Positions 33,954 to 44,108 are shown, numbered from the stretch's first letter. The stretch: 49,764 nt of DNA from an uncultured Oscillospiraceae bacterium (GCA_934646005.1 CAKUED010000021.1:1-49764), one strand, 5' to 3'. Notes: a model not told the origin generated them from the sequence alone. Program-made: numbers and translations.

Positions 33954-36398
33954 ATGATCGCAAAAATCGCCGTTTCCTCCGCCTGTTTTTCCATTGACAA
34001 GCCTTACGCCTATAAAATTCCCGGCTCGCTGATGCTGGCGGCGGGAATGCGGGTGATCGTGCCGTTCGGCAGGGGAAACCGCCGCTGCGAGGGCATCGTG
34101 CTGGAGGTGGCGGAGGGCGACGGGCAGTCGCTCAAATGCGTGGAGCGGGCGCTGGATGCAGCGCCGGTTTTAAGCGCGCGGCAGCTTCATCTGGCGGCGT
34201 TTCTGCGCGAGCGGTATTTCTGCACGTTCTATGACGCGGCGCACGCGATCTTGCCCGTGGGGCTGTGGTTTCGCACCATGCAGACCTACACCATCCTGCG
34301 CGAAAACGGCGACTGGCACGCGCTCACGGCGCGCAATGAGACCGCCGCGGCGGTGATGCAGGCGCTGGAGGATCGCGGCGGGTGCACCGACCTGTCGGCG
34401 CTGCGGGCGCAGTTTCCCGATGAGGAGGCGCTTCAGGCGGCGCTGCGGTATTTGCTTGCGCGGCGGCTGATCGAGGAAAACGTCGATATGACGCAGCGCG
34501 CGGGCGAAAAGACCGAAAAAATGGCGCGTTTGACCGTTCCGGCAGAGGAAGCGGCGGCGTTTGCCGCGCGCAAGCAGAAGTCCGCGCCGCTGCAAACGGC
34601 GGCACTCAAACTGCTGTGCGCGGTGGAGAGCGCATCGTGCCACGAGATCATGTACCTCTCCGGCGCGTCGATGCAGACGCTGCGGCGGCTGGAAAAGCTG
34701 GAGCTGATCGAGCTGTACACCCGCGAGGTGTATCGCAGCGCGGCAAAAGCGCCGGTCGAACCGGCGGACGAGCCGGTATTAAGCCCCGCGCAGCAAGAGG
34801 TTTTCGATGCGCTGCGCGTGCAGATGGCGCAGGAAAAGCCCGGCGCGGCGCTGCTGCACGGTGTGACCGGCAGCGGCAAAACGCTAGTTTACATAAAACT
34901 CATCTACGCGGCGCGCGCCGCCGGGCGGGACGCGATTTTGCTTGTGCCCGAGATCGCGCTGACGCCGCAGCTTTTAGGAAGGCTTCGCGCGCATTTCGGC
35001 AGCGACGTCGCCGTGCTGCACAGCAGCCTGCGCGTGGGTGAGCGCTATGACGAATGGCGGCGCATCGCGGCGGGGCAGGCGCACATCGTGGTGGGCACGC
35101 GCTCGGCGGTGTTCGCGCCGGTGCAAAGCCTCGGCGTGCTCATCGTGGATGAGGAGCAGGAGCATTCCTATAAATCCGAAAATACGCCGCGCTACCATGC
35201 GCGCGAGGTCGCGTTTTACCGCGGCGCGCAGGAAAACGCGCTGGTGCTGCTCGGCTCGGCAACGCCGTCGGTGGAGAGTATGTACCGGGCAAAAAGCGGG
35301 CTATACTCCCTGTACCGGCTGACGGAGCGCTACAACGGGCGGGAGCTTCCGCGCGTGGAGCTGGCGGATATGAAGCAGGAAATTCGCGCGGGCAACCCCG
35401 GTGCGATCAGCGCACCGCTGCTGGACAGGCTTATCCAGAACGTGCAGGACGGCAAGCAGTCTATCCTGTTTCTGAACCGGCGCGGCAACAGCCGCTGCCT
35501 CGTGTGCGTGGAGTGCGGGGAAGCCCCCGGCTGCCCGCGGTGCAGCGTGAGCCTGACGTATCACTCGGCAAATAACCGCCTGATGTGCCACTACTGCGGC
35601 TATTCGCAAGCCGTTCCGGCGCGCTGCCCGTCGTGCGGCGGGGCGCTCAAGAGCGTCGGCTTTGGCACGCAGAAGGTCGAGCAGGAGCTGCACGAGCTGC
35701 TGCCGGACGTGCCCGTTCTGCGTATGGACGCCGATACCGTGAGCGCGTCGAACGATCACGAGGCGATCCTGTCGCGCTTTGTGCGCGAAAAAATTCCGAT
35801 TTTGCTTGGTACGCAGATGGTCGCCAAGGGGCTGGATTTTGAAAATGTGACGCTTGTGGGCGTTTTGGATGCTGACCTGTCGCTATATTTCGGCAGCTTC
35901 CGCGCGGCGGAGACGACGTTTTCGCTCGTCACGCAGGTCGTCGGGCGCGCCGGACGCGGCACAAGCGCGGGCACGGCGCTCATCCAGACGATGACGCCGG
36001 AGCACCCGGTGCTGCGGCTGGCGGCGCGGCAGGACTACGACGCGTTTTACGATATGGAGATCCAACTCCGCACGCTGCGGCGCTTTCCGCCGCTGCGCGA
36101 TGTGTTTACCGTCACGGTGACGTGCCTGCACGAGGACCGGCTCATCCGCAGCGCGGCGACGCTGCGGCAGGCGATCGCGGGCAATCTCGCTGCGATGGCG
36201 CTGACGGATGCTGAATTGTTCGGTCCTGCGCCCGCGCCGGTGGCGAAGGTGAACTGCGTGTACCGCTACCGGCTCAGCCTGTGCTGCAAAAATTCCAAGG
36301 TGGTGCGGCAAATGCTGGCGTTTGTGCTGCGGCAGTTCGCAAAAGACCCGAAAAATCGGGGCGTGAGCGCCTTTATTGATGTAAATTCTTATGATTGA
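33954..36398 (+). CDS. priA: Primosomal helicase PriA
   Basis: Superfamily 2 helicase restarting stalled replication forks, 814 residues. The N-terminal DNA-binding region is about 1-250. Walker A is GVTGSGKT (303-310) and the DEEQ box is at 399-402. Two zinc clusters come from CVECGEAPGCPRCS and CHYCGYS ... CPSCGG. The helicase C motifs include LLGTQMVAKGLDFE and QVVGRAGRG. AGGGGGAG lies before the ATG. Confidence 0.96.
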   Translation: MIAKIAVSSACFSIDKPYAYKIPGSLMLAAGMRVIVPFGRGNRRCEGIVLEVAEGDGQSLKCVERALDAAPVLSARQLHLAAFLRERYFCTFYDAAHAILPVGLWFRTMQTYTILRENGDWHALTARNETAAAVMQALEDRGGCTDLSALRAQFPDEEALQAALRYLLARRLIEENVDMTQRAGEKTEKMARLTVPAEEAAAFAARKQKSAPLQTAALKLLCAVESASCHEIMYLSGASMQTLRRLEKLELIELYTREVYRSAAKAPVEPADEPVLSPAQQEVFDALRVQMAQEKPGAALLHGVTGSGKTLVYIKLIYAARAAGRDAILLVPEIALTPQLLGRLRAHFGSDVAVLHSSLRVGERYDEWRRIAAGQAHIVVGTRSAVFAPVQSLGVLIVDEEQEHSYKSENTPRYHAREVAFYRGAQENALVLLGSATPSVESMYRAKSGLYSLYRLTERYNGRELPRVELADMKQEIRAGNPGAISAPLLDRLIQNVQDGKQSILFLNRRGNSRCLVCVECGEAPGCPRCSVSLTYHSANNRLMCHYCGYSQAVPARCPSCGGALKSVGFGTQKVEQELHELLPDVPVLRMDADTVSASNDHEAILSRFVREKIPILLGTQMVAKGLDFENVTLVGVLDADLSLYFGSFRAAETTFSLVTQVVGRAGRGTSAGTALIQTMTPEHPVLRLAARQDYDAFYDMEIQLRTLRRFPPLRDVFTVTVTCLHEDRLIRSAATLRQAIAGNLAAMALTDAELFGPAPAPVAKVNCVYRYRLSLCCKNSKVVRQMLAFVLRQFAKDPKNRGVSAFIDVNSYD

Positions 36399-36412
36399 GA
36401 GGAAAAATACAG

Positions 36413-36934
36413 ATGGCTCTGCGGAATATTGTCACCGTGGGTGACCCCGTTTTAACAAAAAAATGCCGCCCGGTCGTAAAATTTGACGACCGTCTGGCGC
36501 AGCTCATCGACGATATGAAGGAGACGATGCGAAACGCGAACGGCGTGGGGCTTGCCGCGCCGCAGGTGGGCGTGCTGCGCAGGCTCGTGGTGGTAGACGT
36601 CGGCGACGAGATCGTGGAGCTGGTGAACCCCGAGATCGTGTCTAAAAGTGAGGAAGTGCAGACCGGCGTGGAGGGCTGTTTGAGCCTGCCGGGGGAATAC
36701 GGCGTGGTCACGCGTCCGATGTATGTGACGGTGCGCGCGCAGGACAGAAACGGCGACTGGTATGAATACGACGGCGAGGAGCTGGTCGCGCGCTGCTTCT
36801 GCCACGAGATCGACCATCTGGACGGGCATATGTACACGGAGATCGCCGAAAAGATGCTCACGCCGGAGGAGCTGGAACAGATGGTGGCGGAATCGGACGA
36901 TTACGAAGTCGAGATCGAGGAAGATACAAAATGA
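36413..36934 (+). CDS. def: Peptide deformylase
   Basis: Iron (or zinc) enzyme removing the formyl group from nascent proteins, 173 residues. Motif 1 is GVGLAAPQVG (from 44), motif 2 EGCLSLPG (87-94, Cys89 ligand) and motif 3 HEIDH (131-135). The ATG at 36413 with GAGGAAA is preferred to an in-frame TTG at 36395. It overlaps fmt by four bases, pairing the enzymes that remove and add the formyl group. Confidence 0.97.
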   Translation: MALRNIVTVGDPVLTKKCRPVVKFDDRLAQLIDDMKETMRNANGVGLAAPQVGVLRRLVVVDVGDEIVELVNPEIVSKSEEVQTGVEGCLSLPGEYGVVTRPMYVTVRAQDRNGDWYEYDGEELVARCFCHEIDHLDGHMYTEIAEKMLTPEELEQMVAESDDYEVEIEEDTK

Positions 36935-37851
36935 GAATTGTTTACATGGGCACGCCGGACATCGCCCGCGTGTGCCTCGAACGGCTGTATGACAGCGGCG
37001 CGTGCGAGATCGCGGCGGTGTACACCAAGCCGGATATGCCGAAAAACCGCGGGATGAAGCTGACGCAGTCGCCGGTGAAGGAGTTTGCGCTGGCACATGG
37101 GCTGCCCGTCGTGCAGCCGGAGACGTTCCGCGACGACGCGGCGGTGGAGCAGCTTCGTGCGCTCGCGCCGGAGCTGATCGTGGTGGTCGCCTACGGCAAA
37201 ATTCTGCCGCAGCGCGTGCTGGACATCCCGAAATACGGCTGCATCAATATGCACGCGAGCATCCTGCCGGAGCTGCGCGGGGCTGGTCCCGTGCAGTGGT
37301 CGATCCTCAATCACTGCGCCGAGACGGGCGTGAGCGCGATGTATCTGACCGCCGGGATGGATGAGGGCGACGTGATCGAAATTCGCAAAACGCCCATCGA
37401 CCCGATGGAAACGTCGGAAGAGCTGATGGCGCGGCTGGCGGACATAGCGGCAGACCTCGCGTGCGACACCGTGCGCGCCATCGAAAACGGCACGGCGCAG
37501 CGCACGCCGCAGGACGCGGCAAAGGCGACGTATGCGCCGATGCTGGATAGATCCATGTCGCCCATCGACTGGGCGCAGCCGGCGCAGTGGGTCATCGACC
37601 AGGTGCGCGGGCTCATCCCGTGGCCCGTGGCGACGGCGGAGCTGGCAGGCACGGCGTTCAAAATCTTCCGTGCAGAAAAAACGGAACAGACGACCGACAA
37701 AGCACCCGGCACGGTGCTGGGGCTGGATAAAAAGGGGCTGCTCGTCGCGTGCGGCGAGGGCGGCGTTCTGCGCGTGACACAGCTTCAGGCGCAGGGCGGC
37801 AGGCGGATGGCGGCGGCGGATTATTTCCGCGGGCATCCGCTGGAGCTGTAA
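36931..37851 (+). CDS. fmt: Methionyl-tRNA formyltransferase
   Basis: Formylates initiator Met-tRNA using 10-formyl-THF, 306 residues. MRIVYMGTPDIARVCLE begins the formyltransferase fold. NMHASILPELRGAGPVQW holds the catalytic Asn-His and GMDEGDV follows; the C-terminal tRNA-binding part has IDQVRGLIPWPVA. The next start codon follows the stop directly. Confidence 0.97.
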   Translation: MRIVYMGTPDIARVCLERLYDSGACEIAAVYTKPDMPKNRGMKLTQSPVKEFALAHGLPVVQPETFRDDAAVEQLRALAPELIVVVAYGKILPQRVLDIPKYGCINMHASILPELRGAGPVQWSILNHCAETGVSAMYLTAGMDEGDVIEIRKTPIDPMETSEELMARLADIAADLACDTVRAIENGTAQRTPQDAAKATYAPMLDRSMSPIDWAQPAQWVIDQVRGLIPWPVATAELAGTAFKIFRAEKTEQTTDKAPGTVLGLDKKGLLVACGEGGVLRVTQLQAQGGRRMAAADYFRGHPLEL

Positions 37852-39162
37852 ATGGCGACGGCGCGGACCACGGCGCTCAGCGCGCTCATCGCCACGCGCC
37901 GCCAGGGCGCGTGGTCGGACGGCGTGCTCAAGCAGTACATCACGCGCGACGGTCTCGACCGGCGCGACGCCGCGCTGGCAAGCCAGCTCTGCTACGGCGT
38001 GCTGCAAAACCGGGCGCTGTTAGAGTACGAGCTGTCGCAGGTTTTGAGCAGCAAATTCAAGGACTTGCAGCCCGTGGTGGCGGATATTCTGCTGCTGGGG
38101 GCGTATCAGGTGCTGCTTTTGGAGCGCGTGCCGGATTCCGCCGCCGTGAACGAGGCGGTGGAGCAGTGCAAGACCTATGGAAACCGCCGCGCGGCGGGGC
38201 TGGTCAACGGCGTGCTGCGATCACTCTCGCGGCAAAAGGGCAGCTTGACGCAGCCCGACGATCTGGAGACGAAATACAGCCATCCGGCGCAGCTCGTGAC
38301 GCTTCTGCGCGAGAATCTGCCGGAGGGGACGGTGGAGGCGTTTTTGGCGGCGGACAACGCGCCCGCGCCGATGACGCTGCAATATAACCCGCTCAAAACG
38401 CAGCCGCAGAGCGTCTGGGACGAGCTGACGGCGGCGGGCGTGCGCCTCACGCCGCATCCATGGCTGCCGGACTGTATGCTGGCGGAGGGCGCGGGCGACT
38501 TAACACGGCTTCCGGCATTTTGCGAGGGGCGCGTGTATGTGCAGGACGCGGCGGCGGCACTGGCGGCGCGGTGCGCCGGGGCACAGCCGGGTATGCGTGT
38601 GCTGGATGTATGCGCCGCGCCGGGCGGCAAGAGCTTTGCGATGGCGTCGCGGATGGAAAACCGCGGCGAGGTATTATCGTGCGACATTCACCCGCACAAG
38701 ATCGCGCTCCTCGAAAAGGGCGCGCAGCGGCTCGGCATTGAAAATCTGACCGCGCGCGTGCAGGATGCGTCGGCGCGGTGTGACGAATTGATCGGGCAGA
38801 TGGACGTTGTGGTGGCGGATGTGCCGTGCTCCGGGCTGGGCGTGATCCGCAAAAAGCCGGACATCCGCTATAAGGAGCTTGCGCCGATGCAGCGCCTGCC
38901 GCAGGTGCAGCGGGCGATTTTGGAAAACGTTTCGGCGTATGTAAAGCCCGGCGGCGTGCTGCTCTACAGCACCTGCACGGTGCTGCGGCGCGAAAATGAG
39001 GATGTGGCGCAGGCGTTTTTGCAGGCGCACCCGGAGTTTTGCGCGGAGGCTTTGGCGCTGCCGGACGGGCTGCGCGTACAGGACGCGCGCTTTGTGACGC
39101 TGCTGCCGGGGCAGCACGACTGCGACGGCTTTTTTATCTGTAAAATGAGGAAACAGGCATGA
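37852..39162 (+). CDS. rsmB: 16S rRNA m5C967 methyltransferase
   Basis: SAM-dependent RNA m5C methyltransferase, 436 residues. The N-terminal NusB-like domain (TALSALIATRRQGAWSD, VNEAVEQCKTYG) is followed by the catalytic domain with CAAPGGKSFAMA for SAM binding and the cysteine in VADVPCSGLGVIRKKPD. STCTVLRRENEDVA has the second Cys of the TC motif. It starts immediately after the fmt stop and overlaps rlmN by 4 bases. Confidence 0.95.
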   Translation: MATARTTALSALIATRRQGAWSDGVLKQYITRDGLDRRDAALASQLCYGVLQNRALLEYELSQVLSSKFKDLQPVVADILLLGAYQVLLLERVPDSAAVNEAVEQCKTYGNRRAAGLVNGVLRSLSRQKGSLTQPDDLETKYSHPAQLVTLLRENLPEGTVEAFLAADNAPAPMTLQYNPLKTQPQSVWDELTAAGVRLTPHPWLPDCMLAEGAGDLTRLPAFCEGRVYVQDAAAALAARCAGAQPGMRVLDVCAAPGGKSFAMASRMENRGEVLSCDIHPHKIALLEKGAQRLGIENLTARVQDASARCDELIGQMDVVVADVPCSGLGVIRKKPDIRYKELAPMQRLPQVQRAILENVSAYVKPGGVLLYSTCTVLRRENEDVAQAFLQAHPEFCAEALALPDGLRVQDARFVTLLPGQHDCDGFFICKMRKQA

Positions 39163-40217
39163 AAACAGACCTCAAATCCATGACGCTCGCGCAGATGCAG
39201 GCAGAGCTTCGGGCGCTGGGCGAACCGGCGTTCCGGGCAAAGCAGGTGTTCACCTGGCTGCACCGGGGCGCAGAGTCGTTCAGCGAGATGACGAACCTGT
39301 CAAAGCCGCTGCGTGAAAAGCTGGACGGGCTTTATACCATCACCGTCCCGCGCCTTGCGCGCGCGCAGCGCTCGCAAAAGGACGGCACGATCAAATACCT
39401 CTGGCGGCTGGGGGACGGCAACTGCGTGGAGTCGGTGGTGATGCAGTATCACCACGGCAACACCATCTGCATCTCGTCAGAGGTCGGCTGCCCGATGGGG
39501 TGCAAATTCTGCGCGTCCACGCTGGGCGGGCTCGTGCGGCGGCTCGCGCCGTCGGAGCTGCTGGATCAGGTCATTTTTTCGCAGAAGGAATCGGGGCTGC
39601 TGATCTCGAATATCGTACTGATGGGCATCGGCGAGCCGCTGGACAATTTTGACGCGGTGATGCAGTTTTTGGAGCTGGTCAACAGCCCGGACGGCTTAAA
39701 CATCGGAATGCGGCACATCAGCCTTTCTACCTGCGGACTGGTCGATAAGATCGGGAAGCTGGCGGAGCGGAAGCTGCAGCTCACGCTGTCGGTCTCGCTC
39801 CACTCGCCGGACGACGAATCAAGAAGCAAGATCATGCCCGTCAACCGCCGCTGGGGCGTAGACACGCTTTTGGCGGCGTGCCGGGACTATTTTGAAAAGA
39901 CCGGGCGGCGGGTGTCGTTTGAATACACGATGATAAGCAGCGTGAGCGATTCCGAGGCGCAGGCGCAGCTTCTGGCGAAGAAACTGCAGGGTATGGCGGC
40001 GCACGTCAATCTCATCCCGCTCAATTCCGTGGAAGAGACGGGGCTGCGCACGTCCACGCACGCGGCGATCGCGCGCTTTCAGGAAATTTTGCAGCAGCAC
40101 GGCGTCACGGCGACGGTCCGCCGCACGCTCGGCAGCGACATCGACGCCTCGTGCGGGCAGCTCCGCAGAAAGTACGAAGGCGGCAAGGAGGATGGTATAT
40201 GCAGATCTGGGCACTGA
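39159..40217 (+). CDS. rlmN: Dual-specificity RNA methyltransferase RlmN
   Basis: Radical-SAM enzyme methylating A2503 of 23S rRNA (and tRNA), 352 residues. The cluster cysteines are C111, C115 and C118 (CPMGCKFC). The methyl-carrier cysteine is probably C332 in DIDASCGQLR. SSEVGCPMG, IVLMGIGEPLDNFD and SLSTCGLV are typical. It overlaps the phosphatase gene by 19 bases. Confidence 0.96.
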   Translation: MKTDLKSMTLAQMQAELRALGEPAFRAKQVFTWLHRGAESFSEMTNLSKPLREKLDGLYTITVPRLARAQRSQKDGTIKYLWRLGDGNCVESVVMQYHHGNTICISSEVGCPMGCKFCASTLGGLVRRLAPSELLDQVIFSQKESGLLISNIVLMGIGEPLDNFDAVMQFLELVNSPDGLNIGMRHISLSTCGLVDKIGKLAERKLQLTLSVSLHSPDDESRSKIMPVNRRWGVDTLLAACRDYFEKTGRRVSFEYTMISSVSDSEAQAQLLAKKLQGMAAHVNLIPLNSVEETGLRTSTHAAIARFQEILQQHGVTATVRRTLGSDIDASCGQLRRKYEGGKEDGICRSGH

Positions 40218-40930
40218 CCGACCCCGGCAACCTGCGCCCGCAGAATCAGGACGCGTTTGAAACGCTCAGCCTCGGCTATGACCGGGCGCTGCTCGTCGTG
40301 TGCGACGGCATGGGCGGCGCGCGCGCCGGGAATGTTGCGAGCGAGCTTGCCGTGAAGGCGTTTTCCAATCATGTCCGCGCCAGCCACAAGGGCGTGAGCG
40401 GGCAGGAGCGCATCTTCGCCCTGCTGCGCGAGGCGCTGGCGCGCGCGAACCGCGCGGTGTATGAAAAAGCGCAGTCCAGCGAGGATTACGCCGGCATGGG
40501 CACGACGCTGGTGGCGGCGCTGATCGTCAAAAATACCGCCTATCTTATCAACGTCGGCGACAGCCGCGCCTATCACTTTTCGCTCAGCGGCGTGCAGCAG
40601 ATCACGCAGGACCATTCGCTGGTGCAGATGATGGTGCTGCGCGGGGAGCTGACGCCGGAGCAGGCGAAAAATTTCCCGGGAAAAAATCTCATCACCCGCG
40701 CCGTCGGCACTGAGTCGGAGGTGGAGGGCGATGTGTTTACGCAGGAGCTGCGGAAGGACGAGTGCCTGCTGCTGTGCTCCGACGGGCTCTCCAACGAGAT
40801 GGCAGATCAGGAGATGCTCTTTGAGGTGGCGCACGGGCAGCGCAGAAGCGACTGCTGCGAGCGCCTTATGCAGATCGCCAAGCACCGCGGCGCGCCGGAC
40901 AACGTGACGCTCGTGCTGGCGTCGATGTGA
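40199..40930 (+). CDS. stp: PP2C-family Ser/Thr protein phosphatase
   Basis: Metal-dependent phosphatase, 243 residues, partner of the kinase encoded next (PrpC/PrkC pair). Motifs are TDPGNLRPQNQDAFE, VVCDGMGGARAGN (metal Asp), INVGDSRAYHF and LLLCSDGLSNEM, with DNVTLVL at the end. The ATG at 40199 has AAGGAGG upstream. A longer in-frame start would lie inside rlmN. Confidence 0.94.
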   Translation: MQIWALTDPGNLRPQNQDAFETLSLGYDRALLVVCDGMGGARAGNVASELAVKAFSNHVRASHKGVSGQERIFALLREALARANRAVYEKAQSSEDYAGMGTTLVAALIVKNTAYLINVGDSRAYHFSLSGVQQITQDHSLVQMMVLRGELTPEQAKNFPGKNLITRAVGTESEVEGDVFTQELRKDECLLLCSDGLSNEMADQEMLFEVAHGQRRSDCCERLMQIAKHRGAPDNVTLVLASM

Positions 40931-40955
40931 GCATCTGGAGGAAAAGGAGCATCTT

Positions 40956-43199
40956 ATGGATCGTTACATAGGAACGCTGTTGGATAACCGCTATGAGATC
41001 CTGGAGCTGATCGGCTCTGGCGGCATGGCGATGGTATACAAGGCGCGATGCAACCGCCTCAACCGCCTTGTTGCCATCAAGATCCTCAAGGAAGAGCTGT
41101 TTCAGGACGAGGAGTTCCGCCGCCGCTTCCACGCGGAGTCGCAGGCGGTGGCGATGCTGTCGCACCCGAATATCGTGAGCGTGTACGATGTGTCGCACTC
41201 GGACAACATCGACTACATCGTCATGGAGCTCATCGAGGGCATCACGCTCAAGCAGTATATGGAGCAGAAGGGGCAGCTGAGTTGGCGCGAGGCGCTGCAT
41301 TTTGCCACGCAGATCGCCAAGGCGCTGGAGCACGCGCACAGCCGCGGCATCATTCACCGCGATATTAAGCCCCACAATATCATGATCCTCAAGGACGGCA
41401 GCGTGAAGGTCGCCGATTTCGGCATCGCGCAGATCTCGTCCGCGCAGAATACGCTCACGCGCGAGGCGCTGGGGTCGGTGCATTATATCTCGCCGGAGCA
41501 GGCGAAGGGTGCGCACGTCGATGCCCGCTCCGACCTGTATTCGCTGGGCGTTGTGATGTATGAGATGCTGGCGGGGCGTCCGCCGTTTGACGGCGACACG
41601 CCGGTGTCGGTCGCCATCCAGCACATCAACGCCACGCCCGTGGCGCTGCATACGCTCTGCCCCGGCGTTCCGGCGGGTCTGGAGAAGATCGTGATGCGCG
41701 CGATGGAGGCGGACCTTGACGCGCGCTATCCCAGAGCGGCCGCCATGCTGGCGGATATGGAGGAGTTCCGCAAGAACCCCAACTGGAGTCCCGGCGAGCC
41801 GGTGGTCAGCCGCGCGGCGGAGTCGGATGCACAGCGCTTGTCGGATAAAATTCTGGAGCGCTCCGCAGCCGAGCGTGCCGTGGCGCGCGCAGGCGGGCGC
41901 ACGGGGCTGCCGCCGGAGCAGACGCGGCGCGAAAAAAAGCGCACGCGTGCGGCGATGGTCGCAGGCACGGTGTGCATCGTGCTGGCGTTTATCGCCATCG
42001 GCGTGTTCCTCTATCAGTTTTTCCTGTCCGATCTCTTTACCCGCACGGCGGAGGACACCGTGCCGCGCCTGATCGGGCAGGTGTATGACGAGATCGACGC
42101 CAGCCAGTATCCGAATTTCACCATTGAGGTCAAGGCGTGGAAATCCAGCGACCAGTACGCCTACGGCTATGTGATGGATCAGACGCCGGATGCCGGACGC
42201 TCGGCAAAGGTCGGCACGAAGATCGAACTGACCGTGTCCTCGGGCGCGGAGAGCAACCTCATGCCGAATCTGGTGAACAAGTCGCTTCAGGAGGCGCAGG
42301 CAGAGCTGAACGCGCTGCCGGTGAGCGTGGTGGTGAACGTGACGTATCAGCTTAGCGACGTGTACACCGACGGCTACGTCATCGAGACCATGCCCGCCTC
42401 CGGCACGGCGCTCACGGAGGGGCAGACGGTCACGCTGGCGGTCAGCCAGGGCAGCGCCGCGGCGCTCGTGCCCGTGCCGCCGCTGGTGGGGCTGGATATT
42501 GACCAGGCGCTGGCGCTCATCGACGAGTCCGGGCTGGGGCGCGGAAGCGTCCTGACCGTGGACGACGACGCGCCGGAGGGCACGGTCACGTTCCAGAGCA
42601 TCGCCGCCGACGAGCAGGTGAAAGCCGGGACGGTCATCAATCTGCAGGTCTCGCGCGGACCGAAGAATGCTGCCGCGCCGGAGATCACGCGCCAGAGCGG
42701 CGACCAGACGGCGTTTGCGGGTGAGGCGTTCAGCCTGTTCGTGGAGGCGAGCGCGGCGGACGACGGCACGCTGACCTATGCGTGGTATCGCTCCAAAACC
42801 GGCAGCACCGACGGCGGCGAACTGCTGGTGCGCAGCGGCGACAACGCGCAGATCAGCGTGACGGAGGACACCGCCGGGACATATTATTACTACTGCAAGG
42901 TCGTCAACACCCTCGACGATTCCAAGGCATACACCCTGTCTGACATAATCTGCGTGATCGTTGAGCCGGGCAGTACGGTGTACAGCCAGGTCATTGAGGT
43001 GGAAGGTCCTGACGATGACGAAAAGCACAGCGTGGAGGTGTATCTCGACGGCGAGATGGCGCTCGATCCGTTTACGGTGGATATGAGCGAAGTGCCGAAC
43101 GGCATCATCCGCATCGCCGTGGAGGGCGTAGGCACGCAGCAGGTGCAGGTGTACATCGACGGGCGGCTGGCGCTGAACAAGAGCATTCGGTTTGGGTGA
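40956..43199 (+). CDS. prkC: PASTA-domain Ser/Thr protein kinase
   Basis: Membrane kinase sensing muropeptides or lipid II, 747 residues. The kinase domain (1-270) has GSGGMAMVYKA, the catalytic HRD at 134-136 (HRDIKPHN) and DFG. One membrane segment spans about 333-355. Three PASTA repeats follow outside (about 367-435, 436-505 and 506-572), then an Ig-like domain (about 574-675, TYAWYRSKTGSTDGGELLV ... YYYYCKVVN) and a 70-residue beta-rich tail. The kinase-phosphatase-rsgA order matches Bacillus prpC-prkC-rsgA. Confidence 0.95.
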   Translation: MDRYIGTLLDNRYEILELIGSGGMAMVYKARCNRLNRLVAIKILKEELFQDEEFRRRFHAESQAVAMLSHPNIVSVYDVSHSDNIDYIVMELIEGITLKQYMEQKGQLSWREALHFATQIAKALEHAHSRGIIHRDIKPHNIMILKDGSVKVADFGIAQISSAQNTLTREALGSVHYISPEQAKGAHVDARSDLYSLGVVMYEMLAGRPPFDGDTPVSVAIQHINATPVALHTLCPGVPAGLEKIVMRAMEADLDARYPRAAAMLADMEEFRKNPNWSPGEPVVSRAAESDAQRLSDKILERSAAERAVARAGGRTGLPPEQTRREKKRTRAAMVAGTVCIVLAFIAIGVFLYQFFLSDLFTRTAEDTVPRLIGQVYDEIDASQYPNFTIEVKAWKSSDQYAYGYVMDQTPDAGRSAKVGTKIELTVSSGAESNLMPNLVNKSLQEAQAELNALPVSVVVNVTYQLSDVYTDGYVIETMPASGTALTEGQTVTLAVSQGSAAALVPVPPLVGLDIDQALALIDESGLGRGSVLTVDDDAPEGTVTFQSIAADEQVKAGTVINLQVSRGPKNAAAPEITRQSGDQTAFAGEAFSLFVEASAADDGTLTYAWYRSKTGSTDGGELLVRSGDNAQISVTEDTAGTYYYYCKVVNTLDDSKAYTLSDIICVIVEPGSTVYSQVIEVEGPDDDEKHSVEVYLDGEMALDPFTVDMSEVPNGIIRIAVEGVGTQQVQVYIDGRLALNKSIRFG

Positions 43200-43202
43200 A
43201 GC

Positions 43203-44078
43203 ATGGAAGAAGGACGGATCATTAAGGCGCTGAGCGGGTTTTACTACGTTCAGACGGAAAACGGCGTGGTCGAATGCCGCGCACGGGGGCGTTTTCGCAA
43301 GGAGGGGACGTCGCCGCTCGTGGGCGACCGCGTGCGCATCGTGCGCGAGCAGGGGAAGGGGACAGTGGACGCCATCCTGCCCCGGTGCAACGCGCTCATC
43401 CGACCGGCGGTGGCAAATGTGGACGTGCTGGTCGTGCTGGCGTCGTGCGCCATCCCGCAGACAGAGCCGTTTCTCATTGACCGCATTTTGACCATCGCCG
43501 CGCGGCAGGATGTGCCGTGCCTTGTGTGCGTCAACAAGGACGACCTTGCGCCCGCCGCGCCATTGACGGATATTTACCGCAAGGCGGGCATCCCGACGAT
43601 CGTGACGAGCGCCGCGACCGGCGAGGGCATCGAAGACCTGCGCGTGCAGATCGCGGGGAAATTCGCCGTGTTTACCGGCAATTCCGGCGTGGGCAAGAGC
43701 AGCGTCCTGAACGCGCTTGCGCCGGAGCTGGCGCTGCCGGTGGGCGAGGTGTCGCAGAAGCTCGGACGCGGGCGGCACACCACGCGGCATATCGAGCTGT
43801 TCAGCCTGTCGGGCGGGACATATATCGCTGACACGCCGGGCTTTTCGTCGTTCGACACCGACCGCATGGACGCCATCCCGAAGGAGGAGCTGGCGCAGAC
43901 GTTCGTGGAATTTTTGCCGTATCTGGGAAGCTGTCAGTTCCCGGACTGCGCCCACCGCAAAGAGCCCGGCTGCGCCATCCGAGCCGCCGTGGAGCAAAAC
44001 GCGATCGACAAAAGCCGCTATGAGAGCTATTTGAGGCTGTATGACATCGTAAAAGATCATAGGCCTTGGGAAGACTAA
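43203..44078 (+). CDS. rsgA: Ribosome small-subunit GTPase RsgA
   Basis: Circularly permuted GTPase helping 30S maturation, 291 residues. An OB fold comes first. G4 is VNKDDL, then G1 is GNSGVGKS (159-166) and G3 is DTPG. A C-terminal zinc site is in LGSCQFPDCAHRKEPGC. It starts three bases after prkC. The rpe/thiN genes that often follow are absent; a terminator comes instead. Confidence 0.96.
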   Translation: MEEGRIIKALSGFYYVQTENGVVECRARGRFRKEGTSPLVGDRVRIVREQGKGTVDAILPRCNALIRPAVANVDVLVVLASCAIPQTEPFLIDRILTIAARQDVPCLVCVNKDDLAPAAPLTDIYRKAGIPTIVTSAATGEGIEDLRVQIAGKFAVFTGNSGVGKSSVLNALAPELALPVGEVSQKLGRGRHTTRHIELFSLSGGTYIADTPGFSSFDTDRMDAIPKEELAQTFVEFLPYLGSCQFPDCAHRKEPGCAIRAAVEQNAIDKSRYESYLRLYDIVKDHRPWED

Positions 44079-44108
44079 AAATCCCGCCCCAGCCGAGGCG
44101 GGATTTTT
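44077..44108 (+). terminator. Terminator of the rsgA run
   Basis: An 11-base stem (AAAATCCCGCC, 44078-44088, with 44097-44107) and a TTTTT end, overlapping the rsgA stop. Confidence 0.9.
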
